A stretch of 64,000 nucleotides of DNA from Tsuneonella dongtanensis (GCF_001698205.1 NZ_CP016591.1:1178001-1242000); one strand, 5' to 3'. Shown: positions 1-8,243, counted from the stretch's first letter. Made by a program: numbers and translations. Notes: generated by a model from the letters alone, not told the origin.

Positions 1-964
1 CGATCTGACGCCACTGCTGCTCGATAGTGCCGGCGAGTAAAAAGTCGTCGGGGAACGTTTGAAGCCGCTTGATCTCCTCTATCCTCAATATCCGGTTCCT
101 CCAGTGGAATGGCCCCATATTGTTGGAGCGTCGCGCTTGGATGGTCCATGACGGCATATCGGGGCTAAGCTTCAACAGGAACGACCAGTAACGACTGCGC
201 CATTTGAACTTTGGATCAGGGTGGCCCCGCTTCTCTGTGAAGAAAAGGTAGTTATCGCCCGGCGGAACGAGCCGAAGAAGGTCGTGATGTCGCCCTCCTG
301 CGAAGTGTCCTGCATCGCAGGCAGCCTCATCGGTGTCCAAGTCTGAGATAGCTTCTCCGGCGCTGACCCACCGATCGGTCCCCTGTCTACCGTCTTTGGA
401 ATGTGTGGGGACTGGCAGTTCGATTTTGCCATCAAGGCTCCCGACAACGAAGCACCGCTCCCTGATCTGCGGTACACCGAAATCTGCCGCGTTTAGAACC
501 CCGACGGTGACAGTGTAGCCCAAGTTTTCGGCGCGTCTGACAATGGCCTCCAAGGCCTCGGAGTGAACGCCGTAAGTTAGGCCCTTCACGTTCTCCAGTA
601 GGAATGAGCGCGGCCGGACCCAGTCGAGGACATTAAGGAACCCGTTTATCGTTTCCCAGCCGTTCGGATCGTCTAAGGCGCGGGGTTTGTCCTTCCGATA
701 AAACCGGCTCTTGGAAAATGGCGGGCATGGCGGACCTCCAGCGAGCAGGTCGATCTTCTGGAGCCTCCCGCCAAGTGCTTCGACAATGTCTTGGCGGGTA
801 AGGTCGCCCATGCGCTTCGTGAGGAACGGCACTGTCGGGAAATTGTCGGCCCATGTCTGCGAGCATATTGGCTCAAGGTCGGTTGCGAGAACCGTGCGAT
901 AGCCGGCGCGGTGCAAGCCGATATCTAAGCCGCCACAACCGCTGAAAAGGCTTATTGCTCGCAT
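1..964 (-). CDS. DNA (cytosine-5-)-methyltransferase, C-terminus beyond window edge
   Basis: Transfers a methyl group to C5 of cytosine in DNA. The frame is open from an ATG at 964 to the left edge (about 321 residues), so the C-terminus is missing. Visible C5-methyltransferase motifs: SAM-binding motif I (FSGCGGLDIG, about residues 7-16), motif IV with catalytic Cys80 (GGPPCPPFSK; proline replaces the more usual Gln after Cys), motif VI (ENV) and motif VIII (QIRER). It starts 8 bases after the stop of another C5 methyltransferase on the same strand. Both proteins share a VPPG(D/G)NY segment and a FLLKLSPD block, so they look like paralogues. A cognate endonuclease, if any, would lie to the left. 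The family is clear; the recognition sequence cannot be read. Confidence 0.9.
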   Translation of the reverse strand, partial: MRAISLFSGCGGLDIGLHRAGYRTVLATDLEPICSQTWADNFPTVPFLTKRMGDLTRQDIVEALGGRLQKIDLLAGGPPCPPFSKSRFYRKDKPRALDDPNGWETINGFLNVLDWVRPRSFLLENVKGLTYGVHSEALEAIVRRAENLGYTVTVGVLNAADFGVPQIRERCFVVGSLDGKIELPVPTHSKDGRQGTDRWVSAGEAISDLDTDEAACDAGHFAGGRHHDLLRLVPPGDNYLFFTEKRGHPDPKFKWRSRYWSFLLKLSPDMPSWTIQARRSNNMGPFHWRNRILRIEEIKRLQTFPDDFLLAGTIEQQWRQI

Positions 965-972
965 TACTGACA

Positions 973-2133
973 CTACTCCACCGCCTCGCGCACTGCCCGA
1001 ACCATTTGAGCGGCCATCGGGGGAGGCACTGCATTTCCCATCTGACGCACACGATCCCGCCGGCTGCCTTCTAAGCGGTAGTCGCGCGGGAAGCCCTGTA
1101 GGGCCGCCATTTCCGTAGTACGAAGCCTGCGGCTGCTCCAATGGAACGGGCCTGTCCAAGGACCCGGCGAAGCAGCCAGTGTCCATGAGGGCCGATCTGG
1201 TGACAGCTTCAAGAGAAAGTTCCAGAAGCGCGTTTCGGTGACGAAGCTGGGATTAGGGTGTCCAGCCCAAGCCGTGTGCGCCTTGTAGTTCCCGCCGGGG
1301 GGTACAGTCGCGAGATGATCCGCCCAGCGCCCCTTCACGACTTCTTCCGGCTCGAAGTACTCTTGTCGGTCTAACCCTTCCAGAGCCTCCCCCGCTGTGA
1401 TCGCTGGCCGGAGCTTTTCGTCCAGGCCCTTATGGTCATGTGTCCTAGCAGGGGCGCGAACCGCCCGAACACGAGAGCCAAGCAGGAAGACGCGCTCCCT
1501 TGTTTGAGCGACGCCATAATCAGCCGCGTTCGCTGTGAGTTCGGTGACGAGGTATCCTGCTTCGCTCGCGGCCCGCTTGAAGCCGTCAAGCACGGGACGG
1601 TTGCGCGGGTGCTTGATGCTGGGGACGTTCTCGAACACGAAACCATCGGCATCCGCTTCGTAGATTAGCCTCCAGAACTCTTCGACGAGAGTGCGCCGTT
1701 CATCCTTGCGCGGCTCGCTCGGAGGTGCCGGACGAGAAATATCAATGCCTTGCGCTCGCGCCCTGCGATAACGGGACTCGTCCCCAATCTCGGTCCAATA
1801 GGCGGCCTTAGAAAAAGGTTGGCACGGCGCGCCGCCAACGATGATCAATGGATCGTTGGCGCTCAGTCCTCCTGCTGATCGTAAATCTGGCCCCGTGAGC
1901 CGCGATACGTCCGCCTCGAGAACTTCTCCGTGACACCCCTCGTTTGCCCGCAAGGTTCGGCAAGCGATGGCATCGAGTTCGACCGAAGCGCGAACATTGC
2001 AACCGGCTGCAACTGCACCGACGCTCAAGCCGCCCGCTCCCGCAAATAGGTCAATGACGGGCAAGCCACGCCTCTTCGACCTGATGGCGGTTTGCATCGT
2101 TTCGGCCGGGGTGGCCGAGTGATCTCGATACAT
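973..2133 (-). CDS. DNA (cytosine-5-)-methyltransferase, complete
   Basis: Full-length C5 cytosine DNA methyltransferase of 386 residues. Motif I (DLFAGAGGLSVG, about residues 28-39), motif IV (GGAPCQPFSK, catalytic Cys104), motif VI (FENV), motif VIII (QTRERVF) and motif X (GNAVPPPMA) are all present in family order. The ATG at 2133 is preceded by an AGGG at suitable spacing. It lies upstream of, and 8 bases from, a second related methyltransferase, probably in one transcript. Paired C5 enzymes commonly modify the two strands of an asymmetric restriction site, but no endonuclease gene is visible between 973 and the integrase, so the pair could also be an orphan (protective) set. Base composition is lower in GC than the chromosome to the right of 4.7 kb. 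Confidence 0.93.
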   Translation of the reverse strand: MYRDHSATPAETMQTAIRSKRRGLPVIDLFAGAGGLSVGAVAAGCNVRASVELDAIACRTLRANEGCHGEVLEADVSRLTGPDLRSAGGLSANDPLIIVGGAPCQPFSKAAYWTEIGDESRYRRARAQGIDISRPAPPSEPRKDERRTLVEEFWRLIYEADADGFVFENVPSIKHPRNRPVLDGFKRAASEAGYLVTELTANAADYGVAQTRERVFLLGSRVRAVRAPARTHDHKGLDEKLRPAITAGEALEGLDRQEYFEPEEVVKGRWADHLATVPPGGNYKAHTAWAGHPNPSFVTETRFWNFLLKLSPDRPSWTLAASPGPWTGPFHWSSRRLRTTEMAALQGFPRDYRLEGSRRDRVRQMGNAVPPPMAAQMVRAVREAVE

Positions 2134-2324
2134 CTCGTACTGCCCTTTTTTGATCGCGATGTGTGCGCCGAGAGAGACCCTGATGCACCATGCCTATTCA
2201 TGCAAAGTGTTCGGGATTTGTTCCATGCCGCTGTCCACAAACTTTTGCAACCTTCGATGGGGTTGGGTCCCCCAAGGGTTCACATCTCCTTGGAGGGCAT
2301 CTGGGGCTGTGTGGTGCCTTCGCG

Positions 2325-2918
2325 CTACTCTCCCAGCCCAACTCGCCGCACAGTTGCTGGAGCGCCCCCCGATCGCCCGGAGCGGGGCTTCATACCCCAA
2401 TCTGCTCGCAGACTATTAAGACGTACAGGGGCGAACTCGGTCTGCTCCACTGACACGCAGCGATACCGTGGATCATCTATGCGAGTGCCATGAAGGTGAC
2501 CGTGCACGTTGATCGTCTGCTTCCCTAGTTGGCTGGGATGCACAGGAATGTGCGTAAAGAGAAAGCCGTGCTGCCATCGGGCGACTGCGATGCTCGCGAA
2601 CAATTTTCTTAACGCGATGCCCTCGATGTCGTCGCCGTTACCCGCGATCAGATGTATTTGCCCCTTGAGTTGGCCGACGCGAAGGGCGTGATGACGTCTC
2701 CCGACATCCCCAAGCACGAGCACGGTGTCGTCGTCACCCACCACCTCGTTCCAGCGGCGCTCGATCTCGTCACCCATTTCCGTGGCATCGCGAAAAGGGC
2801 GCCGGCCCTCGACACAGGTGCCTTCGTCGCCGAAATGAAGGTCGGCAATCACGAACGTTTGAGCGTCAGTGCAACTCGTTGCAAAATCACGCGACATTGT
2901 GGTTCTATGTGTTGTCAC
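2325..2918 (-). CDS. calcineurin-like metallophosphoesterase with altered motif III
   Basis: Predicted cytoplasmic metal-dependent phosphoesterase of 197 residues. Motifs run in order: DLHFGD (26-31), GD (70-71), GNGD (93-96), TH (122-123) and GHLHG (140-144). The family normally has GNH(D/E) in motif III; here the nucleotides give GNGD, so the histidine thought to assist catalysis is replaced by glycine while the metal-binding Asn and Asp remain. The chosen GTG at 2918 has a GGAG eight bases upstream and overlaps the end of the integrase by 14 bases; an ATG at 2897 is the alternative. Similar small phosphoesterases are common in phages and islands. Substrate unknown; the last 30 residues are low-complexity and may not be structured. 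Confidence 0.8.
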   Translation of the reverse strand: MTTHRTTMSRDFATSCTDAQTFVIADLHFGDEGTCVEGRRPFRDATEMGDEIERRWNEVVGDDDTVLVLGDVGRRHHALRVGQLKGQIHLIAGNGDDIEGIALRKLFASIAVARWQHGFLFTHIPVHPSQLGKQTINVHGHLHGTRIDDPRYRCVSVEQTEFAPVRLNSLRADWGMKPRSGRSGGAPATVRRVGLGE

Positions 2919-4536
2919 TATCGGGTCTCCACTCGTACCGAGGGAAACGTATCAGAGCGCGATAGCTGCTGCGCACGAGCACATCGCCGTAGTCCTGGTG
3001 CTGATCTTTCGCAGCGTGGGCGGTGATCGCTCGACGGACATCTGGGTCCATGCCGATGTCTCGGGCAATCGTGATGAAGCGGTGTCGCCAACCATGGTTT
3101 GGCTGCAACTCCCGGTCGGTGATGCCGAGAGAACGAACCCAATCGGCAACACGCTGGGCAACCTTCTTGTGCTGCGGATTTCCCTTCGACCCGAGTTTCT
3201 TGAGGCTCGGATCGTAAAACAACGGTCCCTTACGTCCCCTGATCGCCTCGACGAAGCCTTGCTCGATCAAATGCGGATGAAGTGAAACCTTTCTCGCAAA
3301 ACCCCCCTTTTGGGTTCCTGCCTCTGGTGTGATCGTGACGTACCAAATGCCGTCGTGGGCCTGCGCTACGTCGCCCGCGCGCAGTTGGGCCATCTCGCCG
3401 ACGCGAGCGCCCGTGTAAGCACAAAGCCACGGCAACCAGCGTCGGGCGAAGGCGCCGAATGACCTGTCGGAGGTACAATCGACGGCTCGAGCTGCCAACA
3501 GTACCGTCTTCGCCTCGGCATCGGTATAACCCTTTTCCGACCTCGTGCGCGTTCGACGGGGCACTGATACCTTCACCCCGAGGACCGGATTGAATGGTAA
3601 TAGTTTGTTCGCGACAGCCCAGCCGAAGACAGGCTTCACCGCGCCTAGATAACCATGACGAACCGTCATCTGGCCTCGCGTCCGCTCACCTTCGCTGTTC
3701 GGGGCAAGTAGGGCGTTCTTCCAGCCCACGATGTCATCTGACGTGACCCGAGCGGCATCATCATGTCCAAGATGATCGATCAGGGAGCTCAGCGCAGTTG
3801 TCCATTTTTTGATCGTGGCGATCGAGGGCTGCTGCTCTGCGAAATACTGATCCAGCACATCCAAGAGAGAAACTGAGCGCAGTATAGGCGCTTGAACAAC
3901 CTCCCGGTCGCGAGCAAATTCCTCGGGAGAAAACAGGCGGTGCGTGGGTTGCGGCTGGTCGTCCCATGTTAGCTCGGAACGTTGCCGGGCGACCAATTCG
4001 CGCTGCCCACGAGCGACACGGTCTTCCAACATCGAACGAAGCGGACCCACGGGCGGCATCGACCAGCCGTGGGACTGGATCATAGCCTCGGCAATCCACC
4101 GCGTCATGAGCGGCGCTTCACCCGTGTTCGATCGCATGACACGCACGACCTCCGCGTCTATCAGACCCAGATCGCGCACATGGTCGTCGGTGCGCTGGCG
4201 TCCGCGAGGGGGCTGCTCAGAGGACCTCGTCTCCGTCTCGACCAGCCAACTCCGAACTGCACGCTCGATCTCTTCACGATCGGGGACGTGCTTGATCCGC
4301 AGAACGTCATCCACGCGCTGCTTCGCGCGATCTCTGCCTTTGGCTGCCGCAATCTTCTGGTCCGTCAGTTCTTCATGAACCGCCCTAAGCGCCAAGGCGC
4401 GTTTCTCGGCTATATCGCCCAAACTGCGCACGTACTCTGTGACGCCATTGAAGGCGGGACGTGCATATGGCGGCACCGACCGACGGAAGGTGTAGCTCCT
4501 CCCACGGACGTAGAGGTACTTTGCAACCCGTTGCAT
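2905..4536 (-). CDS. tyrosine recombinase / phage-type integrase
   Basis: Site-specific recombinase of 543 residues that would integrate and excise the island. The C-terminal catalytic domain shows the first active-site arginine (TGARVGE), the H-x-x-R pair (NHGWRHRF) and the nucleophilic tyrosine near the C-terminus (QDYGDV). The N-terminus (YVRGRSYTFRR) resembles the arm domain of the large alphaproteobacterial integrases. The gene is oriented away from, and begins about 100 bases from, the 3' end of a tRNA-Ser, the expected position for an integrase next to its attachment site. No frameshift is seen and the catalytic residues are intact, so the enzyme is probably active. Confidence 0.93.
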   Translation of the reverse strand: MQRVAKYLYVRGRSYTFRRSVPPYARPAFNGVTEYVRSLGDIAEKRALALRAVHEELTDQKIAAAKGRDRAKQRVDDVLRIKHVPDREEIERAVRSWLVETETRSSEQPPRGRQRTDDHVRDLGLIDAEVVRVMRSNTGEAPLMTRWIAEAMIQSHGWSMPPVGPLRSMLEDRVARGQRELVARQRSELTWDDQPQPTHRLFSPEEFARDREVVQAPILRSVSLLDVLDQYFAEQQPSIATIKKWTTALSSLIDHLGHDDAARVTSDDIVGWKNALLAPNSEGERTRGQMTVRHGYLGAVKPVFGWAVANKLLPFNPVLGVKVSVPRRTRTRSEKGYTDAEAKTVLLAARAVDCTSDRSFGAFARRWLPWLCAYTGARVGEMAQLRAGDVAQAHDGIWYVTITPEAGTQKGGFARKVSLHPHLIEQGFVEAIRGRKGPLFYDPSLKKLGSKGNPQHKKVAQRVADWVRSLGITDRELQPNHGWRHRFITIARDIGMDPDVRRAITAHAAKDQHQDYGDVLVRSSYRALIRFPRYEWRPDSDNT

Positions 4537-4639
4537 GTTTAACTGGAGTGGGATTTTGTAGCAGTCATTGGGGCAACGCTACCGGCGCAACCCACGGTTT
4601 TCTACCGTTTTCTTCAATATCAAGAGGTTGCAGGGCGGC

Positions 4640-4670
4640 TGGCGGAGACGGAGGGATTCGAACCCTCGGT
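4640..4670. other. predicted attachment site core (att) in the 3' end of tRNA-Ser
   Basis: Tyrosine integrases located beside a tRNA usually recombine within its 3' half, leaving a direct repeat of this segment at the far end of the element. The bounds are approximate: they span CCA, the acceptor 3' strand and the T arm. The second copy would lie left of the window, so the repeat itself is not seen here. Confidence 0.45.
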
Positions 4671-4732
4671 ACCGGATTTACCAGTACGACGGTTTAGCAA
4701 ACCGTTGGTTTCAGCCACTCACCCACGTCTCC
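4640..4732 (-). tRNA. tRNA-Ser(GCT)
   Basis: Read on the minus strand, a full class II tRNA: acceptor stem GGAGACG pairs with CGTCTCC, the anticodon stem-loop carries GCT (ACGGTTTGCTAAACCGT), there is a long variable arm (GTACTGG/CCGGTAC type) and the T arm GAGGGTTCGAATCCCTC. Discriminator G is followed by an encoded CCA (complement of 4640-4642). It decodes AGC/AGU serine codons. Its 3' half borders the integrated island and is intact, so the island must carry or restore this segment. Confidence 0.97.
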
Positions 4733-4916
4733 AGGCCCGGCGGCAGGCGGGCGCTATAGCGAGGGGGTGGGGGGGTCGCAAGGGGCCGTTTGCGCACTTT
4801 TCCGACTCGCTTCACCGCAAAACGGATTCGCTTCGTCGCGCGTTCATTGCCGCTTCACGGGCAAAGGACTCTCTTGCGTGCCGGACGCATCCCGCTTTCG
4901 GGAACGGAGGGAAATC

Positions 4917-5717
4917 ATGGGCCTATTCAAGGCACTCGCGCGCCGCGGCTGGGTAGTCGCAATCGGCGCAGCCGCTTTCGTCGCCGCTCCGGGGGCGGCG
5001 CAGATCCAGACGATCGATCCCAATGCGGGCATCGACGCCGATCTGGCGCAGCCCGCCGAGAACCCCGGCGAACCGGCGCCCTACGACAATTCGACGACCT
5101 ACAGCCAGACTCCGCCCGCCGGGGCGCCGGCCGAGGTCGCGCCCGAGTGGGCCGATCCCGTGGTCACGAGCAGCGACGCCTCGACCGCCGCGACGCAGGC
5201 CGCCGCCAACCCGCAAGTGGCCGCGGTGCAGGGCGATACCTACAAGAAGGACGATCTCATCGGTGCGGCCGAGGGCGTATTCGGCAAGGGAGCCGAGGGC
5301 CTCGCGCGGATGATCGAAAACCTGCTCGAGAAGCAGGGCGAGCCCAACGCCTACATCGTCGGGCGCGAAGCGGGCGGCGCCTTCATCGTCGGCGCGCGCT
5401 ATGGCTCGGGTACGCTCCACCACAAGGTGGAAGGCGAACGCCCGGTATACTGGACGGGCCCGTCGATCGGGTTCGACGCGGGCGCCAACGCAGGCAATAC
5501 CTTCGTGCTCGTCTACAATCTCTACGACAGCGAAGAGCTCTACGAGCGCTATCCTGCCGGCGAGGGCGCGGCCTACGCCATCGGCGGGCTCAATGCCTCG
5601 TACATGCGCAAGGGCGACGTGGTGCTCATCCCCATCCGCGTGGGTGCGGGCCTGCGGCTCGGCGTCAACGCGGGCTACATGAAGTTTTCGAAGAAGCAGC
5701 GCTGGCTCCCGTTTTGA
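4917..5717 (+). CDS. DUF1134 family envelope protein (EipA-like)
   Basis: A 266-residue exported protein. The ATG at 4917 follows a strong GGAGG (GGAGGGAAATCATG) and opens a signal peptide (basic start, hydrophobic stretch to about residue 30, AxA-type end). A low-complexity Pro/Ala/Asp region follows to about residue 110, then the conserved domain with YIVGREAGGAF, GARYGSGTL and VYWTGPSIGFDAG, which matches DUF1134. In Brucella and Caulobacter the homologue EipA is a small periplasmic beta-barrel needed for envelope integrity; that role is inferred. It is the first backbone gene after the tRNA-Ser and has its own transcription unit ending at a hairpin at 5750. Confidence 0.88.
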   Translation: MGLFKALARRGWVVAIGAAAFVAAPGAAQIQTIDPNAGIDADLAQPAENPGEPAPYDNSTTYSQTPPAGAPAEVAPEWADPVVTSSDASTAATQAAANPQVAAVQGDTYKKDDLIGAAEGVFGKGAEGLARMIENLLEKQGEPNAYIVGREAGGAFIVGARYGSGTLHHKVEGERPVYWTGPSIGFDAGANAGNTFVLVYNLYDSEELYERYPAGEGAAYAIGGLNASYMRKGDVVLIPIRVGAGLRLGVNAGYMKFSKKQRWLPF

Positions 5718-5749
5718 GCCGTTAAGAAAAACTGCCCTTCGGTTCGCGG

Positions 5750-5776
5750 GGCCGCAACGGTTTGGCCGTTGCGGCC
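5750..5776 (+). terminator. hairpin downstream of the DUF1134 gene
   Basis: GGCCGCAACGG and CCGTTGCGGCC form a perfect 11-bp stem with a TTTGG loop, 33 bases after the stop codon. A run of T after the stem is missing (CTTCGCG follows), so termination may be partial or Rho-assisted. It lies 27 bases before the aminotransferase start. Confidence 0.6.
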
Positions 5777-5802
5777 CTTCGCGTATCCGGTAAAGCGCGC
5801 CC

Positions 5803-6981
5803 ATGCTCGACCGTCTCGCTCCCCAGGCACCCGATGCGCTGCTCGCGCTGATCAAGCTCCATCGCGACGACCCGCGTACCGACAAGATCGACCTCGGCGT
5901 CGGCGTGTATCGCACCGGCCAGGGCGGGACCCCGGTGTTCGGCGCGATCAAGGCGGCGGAGAGGCTGCTGGTCGAGACGCAGGATTCGAAGAGCTACCTC
6001 GGGCCCGAAGGCGACATGGGCTTCGTCGAGGCGCTGATGCCGTACGTGTTCGGTGCCGGCAACCCGACGATGGGCGGCCGGATCGAGGGGATGCAGACCC
6101 CCGGCGGTACCGGCGCGGTCCGCCTCGCGACCGCGCTCGCCAAGGCCGCGGGGACCCGCCGCGTGCACATGGGCACGCCGAGCTGGCCCAACCACGCGCA
6201 GATCCTTGCCGATCTCGATCTGGAGGTCGCTTCGTTCGCGCACGCCAATGCCGACGGCACTGCGAACCTCGATGCGGTGCTCGCCGCCATCCGCGGCGCG
6301 CAGGAGGGCGATGCGGTGCTCCTCCACGGGTGCTGTCATAATCCCACGGGTATCGACTACACGCCCGAACAGTGGAACGCGATCGCGGCGGCGTTTGCCG
6401 AGAGTGCTGCGCTGCCGATCATCGACGTCGCCTACCAGGGCCTCGGCCACGGGATGGATGAAGACGCCGTCGGCATGCGCACGGTACTGGCTGCAGTGCC
6501 GGAAGCGCTCATCGCCTATAGCTGCGACAAGAATTTCGGCCTCTACCGCGACCGCGTGGGCGCGTTCTACGTGATGGCGCAGGACAGCGGGCAGCTGCCC
6601 GCGATCATGTCCAACGCCTATGGCCTCGCGCGGGCGAACTGGTCGATGCCGCCCGATCATGGCGCGGCGGCAGTACGGTTGATCCTGCGCGATCCGGCGC
6701 TGACCGCGATGTGGCTCGACGAGCTCGACACGATGCGCGCCCGCATGCGCCAGGTCCGCGAAAAGCTGGCGAACGCGGGTACCGCGGGAACGGTCGACCT
6801 TGCGCCGCTCGGCAGCCAGAACGGCCTGTTCTCGGTCCTCCCCCTGTCGAAGGACCAGATCGCGTCGCTGCGCGCCGATCACGGGATCTACATGGCCGGA
6901 TCGGGCCGGATCAACGTCGCCGGCCTGACCGAGGGGAATATCGGCAAGTTCATCGGCGCGCTGGCCGAGGTTACGGCCTGA
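5803..6981 (+). CDS. aromatic amino acid / aspartate aminotransferase (class I PLP)
   Basis: PLP-dependent transaminase of 392 residues, fold type I. The PLP lysine lies in YSCDKNFGLYRDRVG, typical of the aspartate/tyrosine aminotransferase Ia group; the substrate-carboxylate arginine is probably in the C-terminal GSGRINVAG segment. Other landmarks are GVGVYR near the N-terminus, TPGGTGA and NPTG (HNPTGID). It would transfer amino groups between aromatic amino acids or aspartate and 2-oxoglutarate in the cytosol. Length fits TyrB/AspC (about 395). A GNAT gene begins two bases after its stop, so the two are probably co-transcribed. Confidence 0.92.
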   Translation: MLDRLAPQAPDALLALIKLHRDDPRTDKIDLGVGVYRTGQGGTPVFGAIKAAERLLVETQDSKSYLGPEGDMGFVEALMPYVFGAGNPTMGGRIEGMQTPGGTGAVRLATALAKAAGTRRVHMGTPSWPNHAQILADLDLEVASFAHANADGTANLDAVLAAIRGAQEGDAVLLHGCCHNPTGIDYTPEQWNAIAAAFAESAALPIIDVAYQGLGHGMDEDAVGMRTVLAAVPEALIAYSCDKNFGLYRDRVGAFYVMAQDSGQLPAIMSNAYGLARANWSMPPDHGAAAVRLILRDPALTAMWLDELDTMRARMRQVREKLANAGTAGTVDLAPLGSQNGLFSVLPLSKDQIASLRADHGIYMAGSGRINVAGLTEGNIGKFIGALAEVTA

Positions 6982-6983
6982 TC

Positions 6984-7535
6984 ATGGATAGGCAGCCGGT
7001 CCTCGAAGGGGAGCGGCTCCGCCTGAGGCCGCTTCGCGCCGACGACTGGGACGCGCTTTTCGCGGTCGCTTCGGACCCCGAACTGTGGGCAGGTCACCCG
7101 GCGCACGATCGCTGGCAGGAGCCGGTGTTTCGCGAATACTTCGGCAATGCCTTGCGGAACGCGGGCGCGCTGGTCGTGATCGACAAGGGCACCGGGCAGA
7201 TCGCGGGCGCATCGCAGTTCTACGATTACCAGCCCGACGAGGACGGGCGCGGGCCGTCGGTGGAGATCGGCTTTACGTTTCTTGCCCGGTCACACTGGGG
7301 CGGCGGCACCAACCGCGAGATGAAGCGCCTCATGCTCGCGCATGCCCTGTCGCAGGTGAACTATGTCCGCTTCCGCGTCGGGGAAACGAACCTCCGTTCG
7401 CGCACCGCGATGGAGCGGATCGGCGGGAGGCTGACCGAGCGGCGGCAGCAGGAGATCAAGGCCGGCCAGCCCTCGACCAACGTCTACTTCGAGATCGACC
7501 GCGCGGAGTTTGCGCGAGGCCCCTTGAACCGCTGA
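6984..7535 (+). CDS. GNAT family N-acetyltransferase (RimJ/RimL-like)
   Basis: A 183-residue acetyltransferase of the Acetyltransf_3 type. It begins LEGERLRLRPLRADDW, the usual start of RimJ/RimL-like proteins, and has the core strand VEIGFTFLARSHWGGGTN and the NLRSRTAMERIGG helix common to the group. It would move an acetyl group from acetyl-CoA to an amine; the acceptor is unknown. The ATG at 6984 lies 2 bases after the aminotransferase stop, which argues for one operon. Confidence 0.85.
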   Translation: MDRQPVLEGERLRLRPLRADDWDALFAVASDPELWAGHPAHDRWQEPVFREYFGNALRNAGALVVIDKGTGQIAGASQFYDYQPDEDGRGPSVEIGFTFLARSHWGGGTNREMKRLMLAHALSQVNYVRFRVGETNLRSRTAMERIGGRLTERRQQEIKAGQPSTNVYFEIDRAEFARGPLNR

Positions 7536-7562
7536 TCGAGGCGCAGTCCCGCCCGGCGGGGA

Positions 7563-7916
7563 TCACATCCGGCGCGCCGCCTTCACCGCCTGATCCATCT
7601 GGGGCCGCGCGCTTGCCCAGGCGTATTCGCTGCAGGCCTTGCCGTCCTTGACGGCCCACCGCTGGGCGCGGGGCGGCGGAGCGCAGAACCGCTTGATCAC
7701 CGCACCGATGCGCTTCTCCATTCCCGCCGCTCCGGCAGGCGTCGTCAGATCGAAGTCCTCGATGCCGACGACGAGTTTGACGGCTTCGTGGCCCTCGGGA
7801 ACCGGCATGCGCGCCGAGACAACGATCTCCGGGGTCTGGGCGAAGGCGTTGCCAGGGCTCAGCATGAGGAAGGCCCCGCCAATGACCGGCAAGGCAACCG
7901 CGCGAAGCGTGCGCAT
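7563..7916 (-). CDS. UrcA family exported protein
   Basis: A 117-residue protein with a signal peptide (about residues 1-26, ending AFA-Q). The mature part has the UrcA-family pattern: a VKLVVGIEDFDLTTPAGAAG segment, a helix with VIKRFC, and ACSEYAWASA with two conserved cysteines near the C-terminus. UrcA proteins are frequent in sphingomonads and have no known biochemical function. The ATG at 7916 has AAAGGACC directly upstream. It is convergent with the GNAT gene (27-base gap). A perfect FNR-type palindrome lies 128-141 bases upstream of the start. Confidence 0.8.
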   Translation of the reverse strand: MRTLRAVALPVIGGAFLMLSPGNAFAQTPEIVVSARMPVPEGHEAVKLVVGIEDFDLTTPAGAAGMEKRIGAVIKRFCAPPPRAQRWAVKDGKACSEYAWASARPQMDQAVKAARRM

Positions 7917-8043
7917 GGTCCTTTCCTTTCTCTCAACGAATGATGCCGCGGCTGAGGCCGGCATCAGGGCCGGACCCTCGCTACGACAACCGGTGCATCG
8001 GCGCCGGTACCGGGATTGTAGACCTGCCCGTCGACGACTTACC

Positions 8044-8057
8044 TTGATCTCGATCAA
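8044..8057. promoter_or_regulatory. perfect FNR/FnrL-type box
   Basis: The site reads TTGATC-TC-GATCAA, a perfect inverted repeat matching the FNR/Anr/FnrL consensus TTGAT-N4-ATCAA. It sits in the 327-base gene-free stretch 7917-8243 between the divergently oriented UrcA gene (start 7916) and the small plus-strand gene (start 8244), so it could act on either. With activator geometry (site near -41.5) it would place a start point about 90 bases before the UrcA ATG or about 150 before the other gene. Nothing else recognisable was seen in this stretch. Binding is inferred from sequence only. Confidence 0.6.
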
Positions 8058-8243
8058 GAGGGACCGGGAGTATCCTCGACCGGACCTTCCCCACGCGATG
8101 GGGCGAACGATTCGACGCCCGGACCCGTCAGCTTGTAATCCGGGCCGCGAGCACCACCTTGAAAGCATCGAAGCGGCTTCCCGATCGTGAGCGCCCTCGA
8201 CTGAGAGACTGTGCGCTCCCGCTTACGGCAGAGGAGCAGCGTC

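Larger units (their letters stand above)
1..4640. mobile_element. end of a genomic island integrated at tRNA-Ser(GCT)
   Basis: The right boundary is the 3' end of the tRNA gene at 4640; the left end lies outside the window. Support: an intact tyrosine integrase next to the tRNA, a cargo of DNA methyltransferases and a phosphoesterase, and lower GC than the neighbouring backbone judged by eye. Genes 964-4536 all point leftwards, away from the tRNA. Known members here are integrase, metallophosphoesterase and two C5 methyltransferases; anything further left is unseen. The stretch 2134-2324 between methyltransferase and phosphoesterase has no convincing gene. Confidence 0.8.
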
